A stretch of 64,000 bases of DNA from Todiramphus chloris collaris (taxonomy: Eukaryota; Chordata; Aves; Coraciiformes; Alcedinidae), in contig JANVCC010000071.1 in NCBI GenBank assembly GCA_025345505.1, forward strand, positions 1,715,638 to 1,779,637, in the 5' to 3' direction. The position numbers and the translations under genes were made by a program. Of this stretch, positions 24,801 through 35,995 are shown in pieces (within the stretch, counting starts at the first letter, position 1; every line of letters begins with the position of its first letter). The notes under the pieces were generated by a model. The model searched no databases. It was not told the DNA's origin and saw only the letters and a program-made list of their open reading frames with translations.

Positions 24801-27800
24801 CGGCACCGTCACGTTCGAGCAAGCTATAGAGGCCGTTCAGGCCATCTGTATCCTTCAAGAGCAACGGGGGAGTAGAAGGCAGACAACAGAGCAGGGTGAA
24901 AATGAAACTGGCAGAGAACAAGTGAGGATATTGCAGTGTCACTGAGTCAGACCGTTGCAGCAGATGGGAAGTGTGAGGAAAACAGAAAAAGAGAAGGTCC
25001 CTCTTGAAAGAATTGTTGCTGTTTGCTCAGAATCATTAACAAAGGGAATTCTCCTTTCCAGGTGGATATTTGTATTTCTAGTCCAAATAGTAACATTTCT
25101 GTCTCTAGGTTGTAACTGGTATTCGAATGAAAGTTGAGACAGTAATTATCTTTTAAATGCTTGTGATGGTGGTGAAGGAGCAAAGCAGCAAATCCATTTG
25201 CAGGGTAGGATGGCTGGACCCGGCATGTTCCTCTTCTCCCTATAGCCTGACGCTGTACAAGCCAGGGTGTGATTATATATGGAGATAAATACATAAAAAT
25301 CTACCAAAACCCAATCCACACAGCAGCAAACTGCAGGTCCTGCTGCATGCGTTCTCAGCTTGTGGCTATGGTGTGGAAAGGAGGAAAAGATTTCCCCTTT
25401 TCCCCTCCAAAGTTTCTTTCTCTGTTTGGATGTTAATCCCATTCCTCCCACCTTAAGCCGTGTGGTTTGTACAGATGCCGTGTGATTCACTCACTCACGT
25501 GGCATCTTTTGAAGTTTGGCTGTTTGATTTGGAAATGTTGAGCTTTAGCCGTTTAAAATGGATGAAAAACAAACATGCAGAAGTTGCTGGTAAAACAGTT
25601 AAACACCTGGACTGGTTTAGAGTCACGCTTTGAATGAACCTTAATGAACTTTGAACCAGAAAAGTTAAGTTTAAATTTGTGTTTTAATTTTAAAAAGCCA
25701 TTTGTTGAATATTCAGTTGTTTGGATTTCAAAGCTTTTTAGTTTAGCAGAGAAGGCAGGAGGATTTTTGACAACCTGTGAGCGATAAGCTTGAGAGTAAC
25801 CTGGAGAGCAGTGGGTTTTCTGACTCTGAGCCAGGCAGCACTTCAAGGTTTTAGACTTTTCTGTGGTTCTAGCTCTTGAGAAACGCTCCTTAATGAAACA
25901 ACAGCCATGTTCAATGGGCAGCTGCTGTTTGACAGGCCAATGCATGTAAAAATGGTAAGTGCGTTCAAATTCTTACTGCTTTTTTGATCTGGTAGCTGTG
26001 CTCCTCATTTTGGATGTGTGGTTTCAGAGTTGGGTCAAAATCCTGGGGGGGCGGGAGGAGGGAAATGTGTGATTTGCCTAATTCCTAACGATGTCAACTC
26101 ACACCATCAGGGAAGGTTAATTCTGATTATTTTGCTGATAGACAATGATAATTACAGTGAAGATTGCTCTAGCTCTGCACGTCTCTGGTTTAATTTAATA
26201 AAAACAAAGGGCAAGAAATAGTTTCTTTCTTTTCTCACAAGCTTCAATGTATTGAATTGTGTTTAGGACGAACGAGCCTTTCCCAAAGGAGACTTCTTTC
26301 CTCCAGAGCGACCCCAACAACTCCCTCGTAAGTCTCTCCTCCATGACTGAACATCTTACCTCTTTTATTTTGTGATTCAGCACCTGGGGCCTGATCCCAG
26401 CCCCAGTAAGAATCTGATTTAAACTTTGAAAAGCTGGGATCCAAATGGTCTAAATAATATCAAAGGGAGGGGGGAATAGTAAAGAAGAGCTGCTCAGTCT
26501 CGGTTTGTTGGGTTTGTGGCTTGTCTGGGTTTTTGTTTATTTTTTTGATACTACTTTCAGCTCATAGCTAGAAGCTTGTCTTAAAACAGCATCCCATTCA
26601 TGTTCTCAAGGCTTCCAAATCTCTCAGTTGCAATTCAAAGACTCTGATGCTCCGTAAAACTACAATTAATGGTGGGATTTAATTCAGAGATTCCAATGCT
26701 TTGTAAAGCTACAATTAATAGTGGGATTTAATGGGAAGCTAATCAGTGGGGAAAAGTGTGCCTCCTTTTACCTGATGATATTCTGGGTATCTGATGTTTT
26801 CCCTTTAATTGAAAGGGTTGACTTGAGGACCTGAGGAGCTTCTGGGTCTTCCAGATTCTAAAGCAGATCCTATTAAAGTGTATCAATATCTGAAGAGAGG
26901 AGGTAGAGAAGAGGGGACCAGGCTCTTCTCAGTGCTGCCTGGTGCCAGGGCAAGAGGCAGTAAACAAACAAACACAGGAGCCTCCCCCTGAATATAAGGA
27001 CATCTTGGGTTGCTCAGAGAGCATAGGGGTCTCCATCCTTGGAGATACTCCAGAGCCCCATGGAGATGGTCCTGGCTGACCATCTCAGAGAGCCTAGGGA
27101 GTCTCCATCCTTGGAGATACTCCAGAGCCCCGTGGACATGGTCCTGGCTGACTAGCTCTGGGTGACTCTGAGCTGGTGGGGTTGGAGCACATGATCTCCA
27201 GAGGTCCTCTCTTAACTTCAGCCATCCTGTGGTAAGATACTAAAAGTATTGAATGAGAGGAGTCTGGATTGGGATGGAAGAGCTGGAGGTGGGAGGAGAC
27301 AGGCTTTGTTTGTTTAAATACAGTGAAGCTGTAAATTGTGGCTGTTAATTCTGGTAATTCAGCCAGTTGCTATGGTTTTTTTAGGCATGGGAACCAAACT
27401 CGTGTGCTGCATATGCACAATTTTAGTGATCATCAATCCATCCATCCCTTAATTAGTTCACTTTTCTGTGCATCTGTCAAGCCTTAAGCAGCAGCAGTGT
27501 TGCTGATGGGGTTTGTTGCTGCCTTGACTTTCCGGAACATTAATACCTCATTTTAAAGAGAAAATCCTGGGGTTCCAGTTCAATTATCTGTGTACCAAAC
27601 TTGACAAATACCAACAGAAGCCTGTTTGTTGGCCTTTACTGGGGCAGGGAACGGGGTATGTTTTGTTGTTTTAAAACAAGCTTCAATGCTTCTTGTGTTT
27701 TATGCTGAGCTGTAAACGAGGAAGTTCTCTTCTCCTAGGCAAAAAAATGCCGTGAAGCTGTTGTTCGATGCAAGTGCAAGCAGAGAACACTTCCTTCTTG

Positions 27801-30800
27801 ATTAAAGACAATCTGGGGGCTTTTTTTTTTTTCTTCTTTCTTTGGACTGGGGAATCCTTAATTCACTTGGGTTGAGGAAGAATTCAAAACGATGCCTGGG
27901 GATGATATGTTTTGTTTGCTCAGAAGAGGCTGGCTGTGTGCTCTGAATTCTATAGGTGGCTATCAGAACGATAGGTTGAACCTTGTGGTTAAATTCTTAC
28001 CTACAAGGTAAGAAGAACCTTGGCAAAGGTGGAAATAAGTCATTTGTCAATTGAGGGATGATATTGTGCAAAGGTTAGAAGATCTCAATACTAAATTGCC
28101 CACTTGATTCTCCTTAGATTGAGGAGTTGCACAAAATAAGCAGTGTTCTAGCCAGTTATTTTTCAGGAGTCAGCTTAAAACCAACCAAACAAGTTTTCTC
28201 AGTAGTAAGATGGAAAAACCAGATCAAATAAGAAAAATTACTTGAGAGAGTTTTGAGAATATTTCAAGACACATCTACTCTGGATTTAATTGACACTTTC
28301 ATGCTTTAAGTACACACCCCACAGTGGGAACACAGCAAGCTTTTTGGAGAATGGAAGTCAATTACTTAAGAATAAAACTTGCTGTTTTGTCAAACTATGG
28401 AAAGAAGGCTTTTTTGATATCTGAATATTTTCTTCAGATGGTCTTGGTGGTATTGGCATGGGATTAGGACCTGGAGGTCAACCTATTGATGCAAATCATT
28501 TAAACAAAGGCATGGGAATGGGCAACATGGGACCTGGAGGTAAGAAGATTACTCCTATGCTTTTGTTTCATGAGAGCTTTAAGCTGTGTAGAAGGTAGAT
28601 AGCTTTGTTTTGCCTACACAAAAAGTTGAAGTGTCTTAGGAGTGTTAAAGCCAAATGAGTTTTTGTTGAGCTAAGTAATGAGCTTGATAATGGAAACTTG
28701 AATTTAACCAACTGCTCCATTTTATTTTTTTTTTCACTGTGGTCAAGGCACAGCTCTCATTTTCTGACTCTTGAGCATGAGCAGCAGACACTGCAAATAG
28801 ACATCAAACTTGGAAAACCATCTGTCACTTTTAACACCTATTAGTGGGCTTGCAAATCTTTGTTTAGGATATGTTGAAATAGCACAAGTTTTAAAAGAGC
28901 CACCTAAAAAGTAGCACACATTCAGCTTTCAATTTCTAAATGCCAATGGGTTTCTCCCCTTTGCTGCTTGATATATTTTTTTTTTCTGAGAAGGAATGTT
29001 GCGGTCTACTCCGAGTTATCCCATGTAAGCTCTTTGGTCCACACCATGGACACGTTGTCTGATATCTGTTTCTACGGCCAGGCTAATGGCTGAACTTCTG
29101 TCGAGTTAACATCTGCTATATAAAGCTTTCTCTTTTATTTTGAGGAATGGGAATGGAAGGCATGGGCTTTGGAATGAATAAAATGGGAGGTAAGCTGTGT
29201 TTGTTTTTATTTTTTGCTGTGTCTATAGCTTGGGCTTTCTGAAAGTCATGTGAAGTTGGCCATGTATGTCTAGCAGCTGCTCGTGCTCTTTGAAACAGTC
29301 ACCAATTTAGTACTAACTTGTTCCTTTTTCTGAGTATTACTAAAACTGCTGTAGGCTTATGGGGAGGGGGTTAACACCTCAGAGGAATCACAACCAAGGG
29401 TTTTTTTTTTGCCGTGTGACTTGTTAAAACTGCCCTTGGTTGAGGAGATGAGAAATGACCAAACTCTGGCCAAATCTGGGCTTATCAGTCTGTGACACAG
29501 TCATCTTGGTGCCTGTGGAAACACTTTGTGAAAGCAGCTTGCGTGGGTGAAGTTCAGTGTTAAGTTGAAATGTGTTGCTAAAGAATCCCTACAAAAAAAA
29601 ACCCCAAAATCTTTCTTTCAGGAATGGAAGGTCCTTTTGGTGGCATGGAGAACATCGGTCGCTTCCCAGCGGGGATGAACATGGGCCGAATGAGTGGTAG
29701 GCACTGAGGGGGGTGGATATTTTATCTTTTTGTGTGTATTCAACTCCTGACTTGTGTTTTCTGGAGGTGTAGCACTGGAGAGACTCTCTAGACTGGTCAT
29801 TCTCCTCTTCTTACTGGAAAAAGTAAATGCTTGCAGCTGACATGGCATCCACAAGTCACTCTTGGCCTCTGAGCTGCAGAAAACAAGTGATTCCTTGAGT
29901 CTGACTTGAAGGACTGGTTTAGAAAGAGAGAAACTTTGTCTGTTTACCAGAAAGGCTTCTCCAGAGCAGAGCAAAGCAGCTGCTTTCTCCATGTTGAGCA
30001 GAGTCCTGCTTTTTCTTGGGGTTTCTTAGTCTCAAGAAGAGATGATAAAATGATCAGAGCATCATAAAAACCTTGCCCTGCTGTTAATCTTTAAAAACGA
30101 CGCCCATATAAAAATATTCTCTGGAGTTGTTTGGACTGAAATCAAACTGAATCTTTTCAGAGATGGATCGTGCCATGGGTGGAGGATTCGAAAGAGAATT
30201 TGGAAGAAATGAAATGGGAATGTCTCGTAGTTTTGGAGAGACCTTGGAGAGAGGAATAGGTGAGTATACCAAGCCAAGCACTTCTACTTTTCATGCCCGA
30301 ACTGCGCATAAAATCATGTGGGCTTTGTTAAAACAACCCAGACTGTGTTTATACATACTTGCTGTAGCAGTTTGGTTTTGCTCAAACTCCTGTGGGGCTG
30401 TGCAGTGGAATTAGAGATGGGACAGGAACCTTCTGACAGTGTCAGTGTACTGCCCTGGGTCTCACAGCTTCACGCTACAGTTCCATGTGTGTGCAGGGCA
30501 AAGAGGGAGGTTCTTCATCACAGAATCATTAAGGTTGGAAAAGACCTCCAAGATCATCAAGTCCCCCTGCCTACCCGATGTTATCATGACCACTAAACCC
30601 TCTCCTGAAGTGCCACATCTACATGTTGAGGTTTTTTAAACACCTCCAGGGATGGTGACTCAAAACTAAATAATTTGCAACCCAAAACTAAAACGTCACT
30701 AAGTGCGGTCTGGGAACTAAACAGCAGGGAGGAAAAAGATGGTGGAACTTCAATTTCTCCCAGACATTGTAGGAATCTGATGTAGCCCTGCACATAGCTG

Positions 30801-33800
30801 CTGGAAGAGGCAGCCTTGCTGTGCAGCTTGTGTGGGACTAGAGCCAGTGTTCTTCTGGTGGCCTTTCCTTTTGAACCTCGGGGAGGGAAAGGCTGACTAT
30901 TGCTACAGCAAATAACTCGGTGTCACACATTCCTTGAGCTGAGCAAGGAGAGGACAGAGCTGTTCTGGCTGTAGAGCTCTGAGAGTGCAAATTGTGCTAT
31001 GTGGAAAGATCTAGAACTCAAAACATTTTTAGTGTCTTCTGGGAGCATCTGTTCCCTGCGAGCACAGCTCGGTTGAGCCAGTTCCCCAGATTGCTCCGTT
31101 ATTGCCGTGCTCTCTTCATCTGATGGAACTTAAATTCATTTTGAAAGGAAGTGAACTGCAGTAGGCTGCAGGTGCAAGTCAGATAACTATAAAATTGGAT
31201 TTTATATGCAAGAAAAAAATTCTTTTAAAAAAATAAAATATCCTTACCTTAAAGTTGTGCAGCAAATGGAGCCTTCAAAAACCTCAAAGCACTTAAAGCA
31301 GCAATTCAGTTATGGTCACTCACCGCTGTTTGGGTTTTTAAATATATCATAAGGCAATCTTGAAATAGATAAGCAATATTCTGCATTAAAACCCTTCTGA
31401 GAAAAGATGAGAGGAAGACTAGGAGAAAAAAACTATTTTTTTAGCCTGTCAGCTTTGCTGGCAGTTGTCCATTTTTGAAGTGGCACTGGTAAGATGCTAA
31501 ATTTTTATTTTTTTCATTGAAAACAAAATCCTGCCCCTTCCTGCTGCTTGTGTAACATCATCTCAGCAGATTGCCCAGTGACTCTGGAAATGCTGGGCTA
31601 TTTCAGTAACAAAATGCTCAAACCTGCAGAATTTCTGCAACAAAACTGAATCCCAGTATCTCAAAGTAGGCAGATCTCTCTTCCTCCCTCCTAATTTAGA
31701 GTTAATTTTATTTGCTTAATGACAAAACCACAGTTTGTAATAACCAGGAGCTGGCTTTGCCTGCCCAGGATTGGCCCTTTTCTGGGAGACTCAAACATGC
31801 ACAGTGCTGCTGGCTTTCAGCTGAAGAAACACTAAATGTTTCAGGCTGGGTTTTTTTCTTAATTAAAAAAAAAGCCACCTTGTGTGTACAAATGTCACAC
31901 AACCCAAAACCATTTGGTGTTACTTAAGGTACCACTGAAGCTCAGAACCCCAGAGCAGGATGAGTAGTGCTTGTAAATGTGGCTGCTTTTGTTTTCTTGA
32001 GCGTTGGATCATCTGAGGACTGCACCTCTTGTTGCTCTGTTAAATATTTGTAGGAAAGTGTTTGCTTCCTTCAAGGTTTTTTCCCCTCAAGTAGGACTCA
32101 AATCAACACGATGTATTTTTTTCTTAGTGCTGCAGCAGTGAGCTTGCTTTGGTAGATAAACTAAACCACCTTCATACCACAGCAAAAAAGGCCTGAACTC
32201 CAGGGGAGGGAGGGATCCTTTTCCTGCAGGAACTCAGGGGGCAGGGTGTTGGATCTAGATGATCTTTAAGGTCTCTTCCAACTCCCACCATTCCATGATT
32301 CTGTGACTCTGCAGCAGAGTCAGGACAGCTCAGTCAAGGGATTTCACATAGATGGAGGAGCTCTTGCCTTCTTTTATGGCACAGGCAATCTTTTTATATT
32401 GCTTTCCACACAAAAAGGCCCAGTGTCCTTTGTGACTTCACAACTTCCACTCTGCTGCAGTTCTTGGGAGGAATGTGCTTGCTGCTTCTTGGAGCTCTGG
32501 TGATAAGAGAGCTCTTAGTTCTGAGGAAGCTTTTCTTGTGAAAGTCTCTCCCTGGCTCTGCAGCAGGGACAGCTAAGATTTGATTGTTAAAATACCCCTT
32601 TGACCACCTCATCTTCTCCACACTTTGCATATGCCTAAAAAAAAACAAAAAGAGAAAAGTTTTGGAGGGGTTTTCTGTGTGTGTACAGATGTTAAGCTCC
32701 TTAGCAAAGGGATAAACTTTCCTCCATCCCCACTGTGGTCTGATGAGGTGACTGCTCCCTTAAATCACGTGTTGCAGTCGTGGTGGTCGGTCATCAACAG
32801 CAGGCCTCCCAGTTTTCATCTGAAAGAAAACTTTGCTTGTATTCTGCAGTGAGAGAACACGTGCAGCCGTGAGTGGTGGTAAAGCTCAAAGCTTTGCAGT
32901 CTTGTCAGCGTGCATTAGGGTGGTTTTTCTCTTTCCTTTTTGTCCCTGTGTAATAACTGATCATCTGTGTGTTGTGTTCCAGGTGGTGGAAATGCCAGCA
33001 TTCCTGGGATTGAGAGGATGGCACCTGGCATTGATCGTATGGGCTCGGGAATAGAAAGAATACCTTCTGGGATGGGGCACGGGATGGAGAGAGTAGGGTC
33101 AGAGATAGACAGGATGGGTCTCGTGTTGGATCGCATGAGCTCCAACGTGGAGCGAATGGGCTCAGGAATTGACCGCATGGCCCCTCTGGGTATCGATCAC
33201 ATCGCTCCCAACATCGAGAGGATGGGCCCGGCTATCGAGAGGATGGGCTCTGGCATAGAGAGGATGGGCTCTGGCATAGGCTTTGGCATCGAGAGGATGG
33301 GGGCCGCCATCGACCGCGTCGGCACCACTATGGACAGGATGGGATCGGGCGTAGAACGAATGGGCTCTGGCATGGATAGAATGGGGATAGGCATGGAGAG
33401 GATGGTCCCTGCTGGAATGGGCACCGGAATGGGTCAGGTGATAGAGAGAATGCCTGCTGGCTTGGATCGTATAGGTGCCACTCCGATGGAGAGAATAGGG
33501 ATAGATCGTATGGGTCCTGCTAGCATGGAGAGGATGGGCTTGGAGCGCATCGGAGCCACTAATATGGAAAGAATGGGTCCTGCTATGGGGCAGGGCATGG
33601 GAGCAGGCATAGAGCGGATGGGACTTGCAATGGGAAGCAATTTTGAAAGAACAATGGACATGGAACGTGGAAACTTTGCAGGCAACTTTGCAGGCTCCCT
33701 TGGAGGAACTGGAGGACCTGCAGCTGGGGTGGCCAGAAAAGCCTGTCAGATATTTGTGAGAAATGTGAGTAGCCTTCTTCCTACCTCCCCTTCCCAGCTC

Positions 33801-35355
33801 GTCAACTTAATTGGTCCTGATTTGTTGATCTTGTCTGTGCTTGGTTGGGTCCAAATGCCTCATACGGGGTCAGTTTTTGTGTGTTGAAGCCGTAAGAGGG
33901 GAGGAGCTGCAGCTGTAAATGAAGGTGCTGAACAGTGGCTGGCCCAGGATGGACAAGGTGTTTTGGAAGAGCTGGCAGAGCACGCAGGTTGGCCAACAGT
34001 TCCTCAGTAACGCTCTGCTCTTCTCTTTTCACAGCTGCCTTTTGATTTTACATGGAAAATGCTGAAAGATAAATTTAATGAGTGTGGTAAGTTTGCTTTA
34101 ATTCACAATAAATTCTCAGTAATTAGCAGTGATAAACTCCTGGCTCTGTGTCCCTGACACTGGTACCTTCACTAAAATATCACTCAGACTTAGGGGCTCT
34201 TTACCACTGACAAGTGGTGTGGGAGTGTTTACCATCCCTGGCTGTACCAGCAACAGCTCTGCAGGGTGGAGGAAAAAATACAGCCCGGACGACTGAGAAC
34301 TCCCTGCTTCTAAGCCTTTGTGACCTTCTCCACCTTGGGGTTGGGTTTCTCCTGTCGATAGCCTCCTCGTAGTTGCAGAAAGAGATAAGGGAAGTCCTGA
34401 GAACTGCTGGAAAGCACCTGCATGCACTCATTCCATCTAATGAAGGTAGTTGTCTGGGGAGGCTGGCCTGAAAAAAAAACAAATAGAAGAAATTGAGTTC
34501 AGTTCCTGACTGAGGTGGTGCTGAAGAGCTCTGGGCAGTCCTTTCAGGGCAGTGCTGGCTGTGCCCAGACCTTCCTCCCTAGTATCTCGTGCTGCTCGTT
34601 TGGTGGCAAAGCCCAAGTCCCACCCTGGCCAGTTGCAGTGTGAAGCGTGCGCTGGGCAGACTGGGCAGGGCTTGTTGCCATGTGCTGTGCTGTTTGGCTG
34701 CATCTGCTGCTGCTGCTTGAGTGGGAATTGAGAGAGCTGCTTTGCATCAATTTGTCTCTCAAACTGAGAGTGCTTCTTCACAGATTCAGACAGGTTTGAG
34801 TTGGGAGGGACTTTACAAGGCCATCCAGGCCAACCCCACTTTGGGGAGCAGGGCCATCTGCACCTAGAGCAGGGTGCTCAGAGCCCCGGGCAACCTCCCC
34901 TGCAATGGTGCCAGGGATGGGGCAGCCACCACCTCTCTGGGCAGCCTGGCACAGGCTCTCCCCACCCTCAGCACCAACAATTTCTCCCTTCTCTCCCATC
35001 TAAAGCTCCCTCTTGGAGTTTAACCCCATCCCCCCTTGTCCTGTCCCAACAGGCCCTGCTCAAAACTCCATCCCCATCCCGCAGCTGGAATTTCAGAGTA
35101 GCAGTACCATCCCAAAGCTCGCTTCCTGTTGCTTCCCTCGGTTGAGGGGGTACCCGCCAGGCTCAGCCAGACCCTCTCTGTCCCTTTGCAGGTCACGTTC
35201 TCTACGCTGATATCAAGATGGAGAACGGGAAGTCTAAAGGCTGCGGCGTGGTCCGGTTCGAGTCCCCCGAGGTGGCGGAGCGAGCCTGCCGCATGATGAA
35301 CGGGATCCAGCTGCGGGGGCGGGAGATCGACGTGCGAATCGATAGAAACGCTTAA
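9395..35355 (+). CDS. HNRNPM: heterogeneous nuclear ribonucleoprotein M, 16 coding exons, 748 aa
   Basis: Nuclear pre-mRNA-binding protein and alternative-splicing regulator. Exons: 9395-9534, 13279-13448, 20732-20784, 21612-21619, 21706-21799, 24094-24291, 24694-24847, 25905-25954, 26267-26327, 28438-28539, 29145-29189, 29622-29696, 30161-30259, 32983-33764, 34035-34086, 35192-35355. All junctions are GT-AG and phases close at 2247 nt. Domains: Ala/Pro-rich N-terminus; basic PY-type nuclear signal ending FEPYANP (about 55-76); RRM1 (about 80-155, AFITNIP); RRM2 (about 211-290, VFVANLDYKVGW); Gly/Met-rich linker; about 26 hexapeptide repeats; RRM3 (about 671-747, [13 protein letters not shown], ending VRIDRNA). 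An upstream in-frame ATG at 9230 lies in the minisatellite; I chose 9395 because MAATAAV aligns with the human MAAGVEA start. The CDS is intact. Confidence 0.97.
10804..10824. repeat. poly(C) run in HNRNPM intron 1
   Basis: About 21 consecutive C, with a short CT-rich lead. Opposite-strand open frames encoding poly-Gly here are artefacts. Run length may be unreliable in the assembly. Confidence 0.9.
12597..12790 (-). mobile_element. CR1 LINE fragment, HNRNPM intron 1
   Basis: Starts with a degraded copy of the 3' tail (TATAGAGTGGTCAGGGTTGG). It continues with AAGGGACCTTAAAGCTCATC, CCATGGGCAGGGACACCTCC and GGGCAACCTGGGCCAGTGTC. About 190 bp, antisense to HNRNPM. Confidence 0.9.
15908..16120 (-). 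mobile_element. CR1 LINE fragment, HNRNPM intron 2
   Basis: Begins with the tail copy CATAGAATTGTGGAATCA, then TTTTGGTTGGAAGAGCCCTT, CACTGCCAGGGCACCAC, and later AAGAAATTGTTCCTCAAGTC. It belongs to the same subfamily as the copy at 51709, which differs from the other CR1 copies here. Confidence 0.9.
16934..17395 (-). mobile_element. CR1 LINE fragment, HNRNPM intron 2
   Basis: The 3'-end sequence TACAGAATTGAAGACTGG is followed by GATTGGAAGGGACCTCTAAA, GCCAGAGCAGGGTCACCC, CACAGTGAAGAAGTATTTCC and CTGGACCCTCTCCAGTAG. About 460 bp, antisense to HNRNPM. Confidence 0.9.
21612..21619 (+). CDS. HNRNPM: HNRNPM 8-nt microexon (exon 4)
   Basis: The eight bases GGATGCGC are bounded by CTCATCAG and GTAAGTTC, a strong acceptor and donor. 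They encode Gly-Cys and the first two bases of Ala of RRM1, matching human GKSRGCAVVEFK. Joining exon 3 (ends TCA AGG) directly to exon 5 (starts TGTTGTTGAA) would read AGG TGT TGT TGA, an immediate stop, so inclusion is required for full-length protein. The intron after it is only 86 nt. Confidence 0.9.
23697..23718. repeat. poly(G) run in HNRNPM intron 5
   Basis: A G-only run broken by a single A, about 22 bp on the transcribed-sense strand. It could form a G-quadruplex in the nascent RNA. Length may be assembly-dependent. Confidence 0.85.
26632..26729 (+). repeat. 49-bp tandem duplication in HNRNPM intron 9
   Basis: Two diverged copies, offset by 49 bp, each containing ACTACAATTAATGGTGGGAT or a close variant. 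They lie between exon 9 and the CR1 copy at 26876. No known repeat family is recognised. Confidence 0.8.
26876..27235 (+). mobile_element. CR1 LINE fragment with an internal 71-bp duplication
   Basis: Plus-orientation CR1: TATCAATATCTGAAGAGAGG ... CCATCCTTGGAGATACTCCA ... TGGGTGACTCTGAGCTGG ... GATCTCCAGAGGTCCTCTC. It lies in HNRNPM intron 9 in the gene sense. Bases 27013-27083 are duplicated in tandem at 27084-27152. Confidence 0.85.
30516..30662 (-). mobile_element. CR1 LINE fragment, HNRNPM intron 13
   Basis: CACAGAATCATTAAGGTTGG, then AAAAGACCTCCAAGATCATC, GAAGTGCCACATCTACATG and ACACCTCCAGGGATGGTGAC. This subfamily signature is not shared by the other copies in the window. It is 3'-end only. 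Confidence 0.9.
32215..32312 (+). mobile_element. CR1 LINE 3' end, HNRNPM intron 13
   Basis: GGATCTAGATGATCTTTAAG followed by GTCTCTTCCAACTC and the terminal CCATTCCATGATTCTGTGAC. The tail orientation places the CR1 3' end at the right, in the gene sense. It is heavily 5'-truncated. Confidence 0.85.
32983..33764 (+). CDS. HNRNPM: HNRNPM exon 14, hexapeptide-repeat exon
   Basis: The 782-nt exon is the largest in the gene. It encodes about 26 units of the hnRNP M hexapeptide pattern, small/any-[ILMV]-[DE]-[RH]-[MIV]-[GAPS], for example GIERMG and VLDRMS. The array ends in a Gly-rich stretch and the first strand of RRM3 (ACQIFVRN). Human hnRNP M is annotated with 27 such units. The long minus-strand frames over this exon are shadows of the repeat. 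Confidence 0.95.
34784..35110 (-). mobile_element. CR1 LINE fragment, HNRNPM intron 15
   Basis: GGTTTGAGTTGGGAGGGACT, GCACCTAGAGCAGGGTGCTC, CCTCTCTGGGCAGCCTGGCA and CCCCCTTGTCCTGTCCC, antisense to the gene. It ends about 80 bp before the last HNRNPM exon. Confidence 0.85.
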
Positions 35356-35995
35356 GTAGTTGCCTTTTTAACACGGAGACCAGAGTTTGGAATTTGTATT
35401 TTTTTTTCTCTCCCCCCCCCCCTCCTTTTCTTGTTTAACCATTTTAATTTGACTGGATGTAAAGGTGTTAAAACGATTCCGTTGCTTTCTGGAGTAATTT
35501 TAATTACTTTTTTAACAAATGGATTTCCATTTTACTGGTTTTTGCATTGGAACTGCAACGTGCACAATCTTTTTTTTTGGTTTTTTTTGTAGTTGTGGCA
35601 TCTTGTTGACATTACAGATGTAAACAGTACGACTTTGATAATAAATGCAAGTTCAAGATTCCAGTGACAGCATCCCTTACTGGCAGCACATCCTACGCTT
35701 GAAAACACCACCACCACCATCAAAGCTAGCTGTAAACTGAGCTCAGCAAACCAGCATTCGTGGTTTTTCTCGCCCAGCGTCGAGATAGGAATGTTCTTGG
35801 TGTGAACTGGTCTTTGAAATGATGCTTCTGCCCCTTGGTGGTGGTGCTGGAATGTTCTCGGGGTGGGGTGGGGGGGGCACCATCCTTTCGAGGCCGTCAT
35901 CACCACTTTTAGCAAAAGGCTGGGAGCTGAAATTTTTTTCTCCAGTGGCAATGCTGATTCAACAATAATAAATAAAATATCCTCTACCTTCAGCT
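35356..35995 (+). other. HNRNPM: HNRNPM 3'UTR
   Basis: Sequence after the TAA stop, T-rich and U-run-rich, ending in poly(A) signals. A proximal AATAAA lies at 35640-35645. Two overlapping distal AATAAA copies lie at 35967-35976, with a GT-rich stretch (CAGCTGTGTCAGTGCCG) about 15-35 nt downstream. Alternative 3' ends of about 0.3 and 0.65 kb are likely. Confidence 0.7.
35967..35976 (+). terminator. HNRNPM: HNRNPM distal poly(A) signal, overlapping double AATAAA
   Basis: AATAAATAAA contains two overlapping AATAAA hexamers and is followed by a GT-rich downstream element. It is the stronger candidate of the two signals. Confidence 0.65.

Noticed and set aside
32915-33685. Minus-strand frames rich in SIP/SMPEPI repeats
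   Set aside because: Antisense shadow of the HNRNPM hexapeptide-repeat exon.
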